From Oscillospiraceae bacterium (GTDB taxonomy: Bacteria > Bacillota > Clostridia > Oscillospirales > Oscillospiraceae), in NCBI GenBank assembly GCA_017557265.1, contig JAFZAM010000096.1, positions 1 to 10,882 on the forward strand: a DNA stretch of 10,882 bases. The letters run 5' to 3'. The notes below the pieces were generated by a model. That model saw nothing but the letters and a program-made list of their open reading frames with translations, searched no databases and was not told where the DNA came from. The position numbers were made by a program, and so were the translations under genes. This document shows positions 6,709-10,882 of this stretch, one piece after another. How positions within the stretch are numbered: the first letter of the stretch is position 1; each line of letters opens with the position of its first letter.

Positions 6709-6727
6709 ATTGCCCGGGACGGGCAAT
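6709..6727 (-). promoter_or_regulatory. 8-bp perfect inverted repeat in the CoA-transferase leader
   Basis: ATTGCCCG (6709-6716) and CGGGCAAT (6720-6727) are perfect inverted repeats around a 3-base loop. On the minus-strand RNA the hairpin ends directly beside the AAGGAGGG ribosome binding site, about 33-51 bases after the predicted transcription start. It could be a repressor operator, a translation-controlling stem or an mRNA-stabilising hairpin. I do not recognise it as a known operator. Confidence 0.6.
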
Positions 6728-6765
6728 TTGTTCGTTCGTTGACGGGATGACCCGATAATATAGAC

Positions 6766-6794
6766 AGTATACTCCCCCTCGCGTTCAATGGCAA
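6766..6794 (-). promoter_or_regulatory. strong promoter of the CoA-transferase gene
   Basis: On the minus strand, TTGCCA (6794-6789, 5 of 6 consensus bases) and TATACT (6771-6766, 5 of 6) are separated by exactly 17 bases. Transcription should start near 6759, giving a leader of about 60 bases. The -35 element begins only 22 bases after the glycosyltransferase stop codon and I see no terminator between them, so read-through from upstream is possible. Confidence 0.8.
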
Positions 6795-6816
6795 GAAAAA
6801 ACGGAAAACGGAAGCC

Positions 6817-7992
6817 TTACTTTTCCTCGGCCCTGCGCACAGCCGCTCCGCCGTGGCGTATCTCGCGCCATACGTCGGTCCTGCGAAAGAGCGAGGCGAT
6901 ATGAAGAGGCAGCCACGTCGCCATGAAGACGGGAAAGAGCAGGACGCTCTTGGCCCCGACGCCGTATCGCCGCGCGATCAGGCCTGCGAGCAGCGTCGTC
7001 CCCGTAAGGCTCGCCGCAAGGCCGGGAAGGAGGATGCGGGCGGGCAGCGTCAGCGCCGCGAGCGCAGAAAAAAGCGAGAGCGTCTGCGCGAACGGGGACA
7101 GAAGCAGGCAGCACTCGTCTATCTTCATCAGCCTGCGGCCCTCGGGAAGCGAGCGCAGAAGACGGGAGAGCCGCGCCGCCCCCGTGTCCACTATGCCGCT
7201 GCACCACCTCTTGCGCTGGATGAGCGAGACCCCGAAGCGCTCCGGAGCCTCGTCGAACGCGACCGCCTCCGGCACGAAGAAGATGCGCTCGCCCGCCTCG
7301 GCGCAGATGGCCGCAAATTCCACGTCCTCGGTGATCGTGCCGGTGCGCCAGCCGCCGAGCTGCTCGAGAAAGGCGCTGCTGACGGCGAAGCCGGTGCCGA
7401 CGAGCTTCGCCGAGAGGCCGAGCGCGGCGCGGGAGGGATTGAAAAACGTATCGAAAAGCCCGTAATAGAGGGCGTAACAGCCGGAGACCCACGTGTCCGC
7501 CGGATTTTTGCACCGCATCGAAGCCTTGGCGACGCGCGCTCCGGCGAGAAAAGCGTCGTTCATGCGTGCGAGGAAGTCCGGCGCGGCGACGTTGTCCGCG
7601 TCGAAAACGCAGAAGGCGTCGTTGCAGAGAGGCAAAAGGCGGTCCGTCGCCTGACGGAGAGCGTCGCCCTTGTTCGCGACGGGTCCCGTGCAGCGCAGCA
7701 GTTTCGCTCCGGCCGCCAGAGCCGCGGCCTCCGTGCCGTCGTTGCAGTTATTCAAAACGACGTAGACGTCGAAAAGCTCCGAGGGGTAGTTCTGCGCGAG
7801 CAGGCTCCCGACGCTCCCGGCTATTACGGCCTCCTCATTTCGCGCCGGGATAAGACAGGCAAAGCGCGTGCGCGGCTCCGCGCGCGGGTAAGGCGGCGTC
7901 TTTTTCAGAAAAAACAGCGACGTGGCGAGAAACCAAAGCCCCAGCAGGCGCATGGGAATGGACAGGATAAACGCGATAACGTATAAGGTCAC
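6817..7992 (-). CDS. membrane-anchored family 2 glycosyltransferase
   Basis: A 391-residue processive-type GT2 enzyme (cellulose/hyaluronan synthase-like fold) that transfers a sugar from a nucleotide-sugar donor at the inner face of the membrane. One N-terminal membrane segment (about 4-28) is followed by a GT-A domain with LIPARNEE (47-54), NKGDAL (107-112), the DxD motif Asp131-Ala-Asp133, the catalytic-base motif TED (221-223) and QRKRW (259-263). All the hallmark residues of the family are present, so it should be active. Two to three C-terminal membrane segments follow (about 295-315, 318-340, 349-369). The start is a GTG at 7992 with AAGGAGG eight bases upstream. It is transcribed divergently from the two-component genes across a shared control region. 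The product could be a cell-surface polysaccharide or glycolipid; the donor and acceptor sugars cannot be read from the sequence. Confidence 0.9.
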   Translation of the reverse strand: MTLYVIAFILSIPMRLLGLWFLATSLFFLKKTPPYPRAEPRTRFACLIPARNEEAVIAGSVGSLLAQNYPSELFDVYVVLNNCNDGTEAAALAAGAKLLRCTGPVANKGDALRQATDRLLPLCNDAFCVFDADNVAAPDFLARMNDAFLAGARVAKASMRCKNPADTWVSGCYALYYGLFDTFFNPSRAALGLSAKLVGTGFAVSSAFLEQLGGWRTGTITEDVEFAAICAEAGERIFFVPEAVAFDEAPERFGVSLIQRKRWCSGIVDTGAARLSRLLRSLPEGRRLMKIDECCLLLSPFAQTLSLFSALAALTLPARILLPGLAASLTGTTLLAGLIARRYGVGAKSVLLFPVFMATWLPLHIASLFRRTDVWREIRHGGAAVRRAEEK

Positions 7993-8022
7993 GGCCCGAT
8001 CCTCCTTTGTATCTGTGGATCG

Positions 8023-8031
8023 AGCATATCA
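8023..8031 (-). promoter_or_regulatory. possible extended -10 of the glycosyltransferase promoter
   Basis: On the minus strand, TGATATGCT (8031-8023) fits TG-N-TATGCT, an extended -10 with 4 of 6 hexamer matches, about 30 bases before the GTG start. No -35 match lies at normal spacing. The -35 position instead overlaps the left pair of TAAGA half-sites, compatible with a regulated promoter. Confidence 0.4.
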
Positions 8032-8039
8032 GCCGATTT

Positions 8040-8084
8040 TTAAGAACGGCTTAAGAATAATCATTCTTAGGAAAATCTTAAGGT
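8040..8084. promoter_or_regulatory. dyad-symmetric array of four TAAGA half-sites in the divergent control region
   Basis: TAAGA occurs on the plus strand at 8041-8045 and 8052-8056, and on the minus strand (plus TCTTA) at 8065-8069 and 8076-8080. Spacing within each pair is exactly 11 bases, and all four are symmetric about 8060.5. Flanks extend the match to TTAAGAA, TTAAGAA, CTAAGAA and TTAAGAT. OmpR/PhoB-family regulators bind as tandem monomers to direct repeats of about 11 bp, and such a regulator is encoded next door, so it is the obvious candidate binder. The array lies between the two divergent promoters. Confidence 0.75.
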
Positions 8085-8113
8085 TTGCGCTCTGTTTTTG
8101 TTAATGCGGGCTG

Positions 8114-8122
8114 TGTTATACT
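8114..8122 (+). promoter_or_regulatory. extended -10 of the response regulator promoter
   Basis: TG-T-TATACT at 8114-8122 is an extended -10 element, with TATACT matching 5 of 6 consensus bases. No good -35 hexamer is present at 16-18 bases (only a T-rich stretch). The TAAGA array ends just before that position, as expected for an activator-dependent promoter. Confidence 0.6.
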
Positions 8123-8143
8123 CGCAGCAGAGAGGTGAGGGAA

Positions 8144-8848
8144 GTGTACAACGTTCTTATCTGCGACGACGAGCGAGACATCGTCAACGCGCTTAAAATC
8201 TATCTCTCGGGGCAGGAATACGATCTGTTTGAGGCATACGACGGGCAGCAGGCTCTCGCGGTCGCGGAGAAAAACGAGATACATCTTATATTGATGGACG
8301 TGATGATGCCGAAGCTCGACGGCCTCGCCGCGACGGCGAAGCTCCGCGAGAAGACCAACGCGCCCATATTGCTCCTGACGGCCAAGAGCGAGACGGGCGA
8401 CAAGGTGCTCGGCCTCAACGTCGGCGCGGACGACTATATAACCAAGCCCTTCGACCCGAGCGAAGTGCTGGCGAGAGTGCGCTCGCATCTGCGGCGATAT
8501 ACCCGGCTCGGGGCCAAGCCGGAGGCGGAAAAGCCGACGAGGCACACCGTCGGGCCGATATCGCTCGACGAGGAGGCAAAGACCGTCACCCTCGACGGGG
8601 AGTACGTCTCGCTGACGCCGACGGAGTTCTCCATCCTGCGCCTGCTCATACGTCACCCCGGCCGCGTCTATTCGACGGCGCAGATATATGAGCTCGTCTG
8701 GAACGAGGCGCCCATCGGCTCGGAGGGCGCGGTGTCGGTCCACATCCGTCACCTGCGCCAGAAGCTGGAGATAGACCCGTCCGAGCCGCGCTATCTCAAG
8801 GTCGTCTGGGGACTCGGCTATAAGCTGGAAGGAGGAGAAAGAAAGTGA
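8144..8848 (+). CDS. OmpR/PhoB-family two-component response regulator
   Basis: A 234-residue DNA-binding response regulator. The N-terminal receiver domain (about 1-118) has the acidic pair Asp8-Asp9, the phosphoacceptor Asp52 (LILMDVMMPKLDG), Thr79 and Lys101 (ITKPFDP), all intact. The C-terminal winged helix (about 135-230) has LTPTEFSILRLLIRHPG, the recognition-helix segment VSVHIRHLRQKLEID and the end motif VWGLGYKLE, placing it in the OmpR/PhoB class near VanR-type clostridial regulators. I prefer the GTG at 8144 over the GTG at 8135: the site AGGTGA (8133-8138) lies five bases upstream of 8144 but overlaps 8135, and the domain starts immediately at YNVLICDDE. The kinase gene overlaps its stop codon by 4 bases. 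Its likely target is the dyad array just upstream, implying autoregulation. Confidence 0.93.
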   Translation: MYNVLICDDERDIVNALKIYLSGQEYDLFEAYDGQQALAVAEKNEIHLILMDVMMPKLDGLAATAKLREKTNAPILLLTAKSETGDKVLGLNVGADDYITKPFDPSEVLARVRSHLRRYTRLGAKPEAEKPTRHTVGPISLDEEAKTVTLDGEYVSLTPTEFSILRLLIRHPGRVYSTAQIYELVWNEAPIGSEGAVSVHIRHLRQKLEIDPSEPRYLKVVWGLGYKLEGGERK

Positions 8849-10791
8849 AGAGGGCAAAGCTGACCGAAAAGCTCTGGGCCAAGCTTCTCGCGTGGGTCCT
8901 CGCCGCCGTCTGCGCGCTGGTCCTGAGCGCTTCCGTGGCATGCGCGATAGCCGCCGCCGATCTGGAGACATATTCGTATGAAGACGCAAGCGAACTGATC
9001 AATAAGGACTTATCCGGAATGGCCTTCGGCGACGGCTTCAACGTCGTCCGTTTCATACGCGACGGCGAAGAGGAGCAAGCCGAGGAGATGGCAAAGCGCC
9101 ATAACGCGGAATACCGCTTGCTCGACGGCGAGGGAAACGAGCTCTGGAAAAGCTCGGGATATGATGAGGACAAGCCGTTTCTGCCGATTTCTTACGAATA
9201 CCGCATCGTTGTGACCGAGGAGCAGGGAAGCGACGGCTACGGCTATCACGGCTACTATGTCATCGAGCATGACGAGCGGGATGAGGAGCACGCGCCTGAT
9301 TATATCGTCGAGACGAGGATAGACCTCCGTTTCGAAAAGAATGACGCTTACGCCCTGACCGCCCGCATTTACGGGCTCGTCTGGCGGCTGCGCTACGCAG
9401 CTTACGCCATAGCCGGCGCCGCGCTGCTGCTCGGCGGAGCCTGCTTCATCTTCCTGCTCTGCGCCGCGAGACACCGCGCCGGCCGCGAGGGCATAACGCG
9501 GGGATATATAACTCCCGTTCCCTTCGACGTGCTGACGGCGGTGACCGCCGCATGGATAGTCGCCGCCCTGAAAGTCATTTACGAGGCGGCGGTCAATATA
9601 GAGGAGCCCGTGCTCATCGCGACGCTCTTCGGCGCGGCGGTGCTCGCGGCGACGCTGCCCTTCATCGGGTGGTGCACCTCGCTCGCCCTGCGCGTCAAGC
9701 TCGGCAAATGGTGGGAAAATACGCTGATATTCAGGCTCCTGCGCCTTCTTTGGCGCGGACTGAGGGCGCTCGGGCGGGGAATAACCTTCATCTTCCGCAG
9801 CATGCCGATGACGTGGCGCATGGCGCTGACGATAATAGCGGTCAGCTTCCTCGAGCTCTTCGTCTATTTCGCCTTCGACCTGCGCTATGACACAGATCGC
9901 TTCCTCATCGCATGGTTCGTCGAAAAGCTCATACTCGGCGGCGCGGCGATGTACGTCGCGGCGATGCAGAGGAAGCTGCAGAAGGCGGGCGCCGCCATGG
10001 CCGCGGGCGACCTCGAGCGCCATACGGATACGCGCGGGCTCGTTTGGGACTTCAAGCGACACGGGGAAGACCTCAACTCCATAGCCGATGGCATGAGCGC
10101 CGCCGTCGAAAAGCAGATGAAAAGCGAGCGCATGAAGACAGACCTCATCACCAACGTCTCCCATGATATAAAGACTCCGCTTACGAGTATCATCAACTAC
10201 GTTGAACTGCTGCGCGGGGAGACGTCGCCGGAAAAGAGAGAGGAATACCTCGAGGTGCTCTCGCGCCAGTCGCACAGGCTCAAAAAGCTGACCGAAGACC
10301 TCGTCGAAGTCTCGAAGGCGGGCAGCGGCAACGTCGAATTCAGCCCGGCAAGATACAGCGCCGCCGAGCTTTTGCGGCAGGCCGTAGGCGAGTACGAAGA
10401 GCGGCTGGAGGCCGCGGGGCTCGTGCCCGTCGTGACGGTCCCCGCCGACTGCTTCATTTGGGCCGACGGAACGCTGACGTGGCGCGTGCTGGATAACCTC
10501 CTCTCCAACGCCTGCAAGTACGCCCAGCCGGGGACGAGGCTCTATATCGACGCCGTCCCGCGCGGCGAAATGGCGCTCATCAGCTTCAAGAACGTCTCGC
10601 GCAGTCCGCTCAACGTCTCCGCCGAGGAGCTCATGGAGCGCTTCGCCCGCGGCGACGCCTCGCGCGGCGGCGAGGGGAGCGGCCTCGGCCTGAGCATAGC
10701 CGAGAGCCTGACAAAGGCGCAGGGCGGGACGTTTGCGATCTACGTCGACGGAGACCTTTTCAAGGCGGAGATAATGCTTCCCCCTGCCTGA
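8845..10791 (+). CDS. membrane sensor histidine kinase partner of the response regulator
   Basis: A 648-residue sensor kinase. Residues about 12-36 form the first membrane helix; 37-183 make an extracytoplasmic sensor segment that is strikingly acidic (DGEEEQAEE, EHDERDEEHAPDY). Further membrane segments follow at about 184-207, 227-248, 256-282, 325-345 and 352-373, then a HAMP-like linker (about 373-425). The dimerisation domain has the phosphoacceptor His440 in NVSHDIKTPLTSIINYVELL. The ATPase domain has an N-box (DNLLSNACKYA, with Asn551 and Asn555) and a G2 box (GSGLGLSIAESL, 611-622), but the usual DxGxG G1 box is replaced by FKNVSRSPLN, a variant I associate with clostridial kinases. 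The GTG at 8845 overlaps the regulator's stop (GTGA) and has AAGGAGG upstream, so the pair is one operon. The signal sensed is unknown; a cationic ligand at the acidic sensor or an envelope stress are inferences. Confidence 0.92.
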   Translation: MKRAKLTEKLWAKLLAWVLAAVCALVLSASVACAIAAADLETYSYEDASELINKDLSGMAFGDGFNVVRFIRDGEEEQAEEMAKRHNAEYRLLDGEGNELWKSSGYDEDKPFLPISYEYRIVVTEEQGSDGYGYHGYYVIEHDERDEEHAPDYIVETRIDLRFEKNDAYALTARIYGLVWRLRYAAYAIAGAALLLGGACFIFLLCAARHRAGREGITRGYITPVPFDVLTAVTAAWIVAALKVIYEAAVNIEEPVLIATLFGAAVLAATLPFIGWCTSLALRVKLGKWWENTLIFRLLRLLWRGLRALGRGITFIFRSMPMTWRMALTIIAVSFLELFVYFAFDLRYDTDRFLIAWFVEKLILGGAAMYVAAMQRKLQKAGAAMAAGDLERHTDTRGLVWDFKRHGEDLNSIADGMSAAVEKQMKSERMKTDLITNVSHDIKTPLTSIINYVELLRGETSPEKREEYLEVLSRQSHRLKKLTEDLVEVSKAGSGNVEFSPARYSAAELLRQAVGEYEERLEAAGLVPVVTVPADCFIWADGTLTWRVLDNLLSNACKYAQPGTRLYIDAVPRGEMALISFKNVSRSPLNVSAEELMERFARGDASRGGEGSGLGLSIAESLTKAQGGTFAIYVDGDLFKAEIMLPPA

Positions 10792-10794
10792 TCG

Positions 10795-10812
10795 GAAAAA
10801 GCTTGCTTTTTC
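10795..10812 (+). terminator. weak hairpin after the sensor kinase gene
   Basis: GAAAAAGC (10795-10802) and GCTTTTTC (10805-10812) form an inverted repeat four bases after the kinase stop. The loop is only 2-4 bases, the stem is AT-rich and no T-run follows it, so termination may be weak. Confidence 0.4.
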
Positions 10813-10831
10813 GGCCCGGGTGTGGTATAAA
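10803..10831 (+). promoter_or_regulatory. possible promoter for a feature beyond the window
   Basis: An extended -10, TG-G-TATAAA (10823-10831), is preceded at 17 bases by TTGCTT (10803-10808, 3 of 6 consensus bases), which begins in the loop of the preceding hairpin. The 50 bases that follow are very GC-rich and include a perfect 5-bp hairpin, GGCGC-TGAA-GCGCC (10861-10874). No coding start is visible before the window ends. Confidence 0.45.
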
Positions 10832-10882
10832 CACAATAACTCCGCAGGAAGCGGGGCGGAGGCGCTGAAGCGCCGCGCGCGA

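Noticed and set aside
6728..6745. Short TTCG tandem repeat (GTTCGTTCGTTG) in the CoA-transferase leader
   Set aside because: Fewer than three full units, so not distinguishable from chance.
5058..6758. A 566-codon open frame on the plus strand opposite the CoA-transferase
   Set aside because: It is the antisense shadow of a GC-rich gene: its product is a low-complexity Asp/Val/Ala/Leu repeat with no family resemblance, while the minus strand encodes a recognisable enzyme.
6696..6794. The 33-residue N-terminal extension of the CoA-transferase open frame
   Set aside because: The family starts at MAKFITAAEAAK (6695), which has a perfect ribosome binding site, and the promoter hexamers lie inside the extension.
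6853..7986. A 377-codon plus-strand open frame opposite the glycosyltransferase
   Set aside because: It gives an Arg/Lys/Glu-rich shadow product with no plausible domain; the minus strand has all the GT2 motifs.
8135..8143. The earlier GTG start of the response regulator
   Set aside because: It lies inside the AGGTGA ribosome binding site; the GTG at 8144 has correct spacing and fits the receiver domain's usual start.
9010..10836. A 608-codon open frame on the minus strand opposite the sensor kinase
   Set aside because: The composition is Arg/Glu/Val/Ala-rich shadow coding with no motifs, and the plus strand carries clear kinase motifs.

Overview
The window looks like chromosomal DNA from a GC-rich member of the Clostridia (Bacillota), probably an uncultured gut-type anaerobe. 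This is inferred from strong AGGAGG-type ribosome binding sites, lipoprotein signal peptides, sigma-A-like promoters with TATACT -10 elements, a VanR/VanS-like two-component pair, acyl-CoA/acetate CoA-transferase chemistry, and heavy use of the ATA isoleucine codon despite high GC. I see no rRNA, tRNA, CRISPR array, IS element or phage gene. Coding density is high and the longest gap between genes is about 150 bases.

Layout. (1) 50-1682 (+): a lipoprotein of unknown function overlapping by 11 bases a FlK-type hotdog thioesterase, closed by a two-way terminator (1691-1727). (2) 1738-2232 (-): a single cupin with its own promoter. (3) 2373-4359 (+): a polytopic membrane protein with glycosyltransferase-C-like features, followed after 13 bases by a second lipoprotein. 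(4) 4417 (or 4408)-5007 (+): a stand-alone pyruvate-kinase-C-terminal-like protein, with a near-consensus promoter overlapping the preceding stop codon and a strong two-way terminator (5025-5059). (5) 5073-6695 (-): a fused alpha/beta family I CoA-transferase whose 540-codon frame is intact except for one in-frame TAG at codon 130. It has a strong promoter and an 8-bp perfect hairpin next to its ribosome binding site. (6) 6817-7992 (-): a membrane-anchored family 2 glycosyltransferase. (7) 8144-10791 (+): an OmpR-family response regulator and a sensor kinase, overlapping by 4 bases. (8) 10792-10882: a weak hairpin and a possible promoter running out of the window.

How they may work together. 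The thioesterase and the CoA-transferase both act on acyl-CoAs, and the PK_C-like protein lies next to the transferase, but there is no shared operon to prove a pathway. The glycosyltransferase and the two-component system are divergent and share a control region holding four TAAGA half-sites in exact dyad symmetry, with 11-bp spacing within each pair. This is the form expected for tandem binding by an OmpR/PhoB-family regulator, so autoregulation and control of the glycosyltransferase is a reasonable hypothesis.

The two best leads are the in-frame TAG in the CoA-transferase (nonsense mutation, read error, or recoding; none of the ten genes here ends in TAG) and the dyad operator. I found no clearly new multi-gene system.
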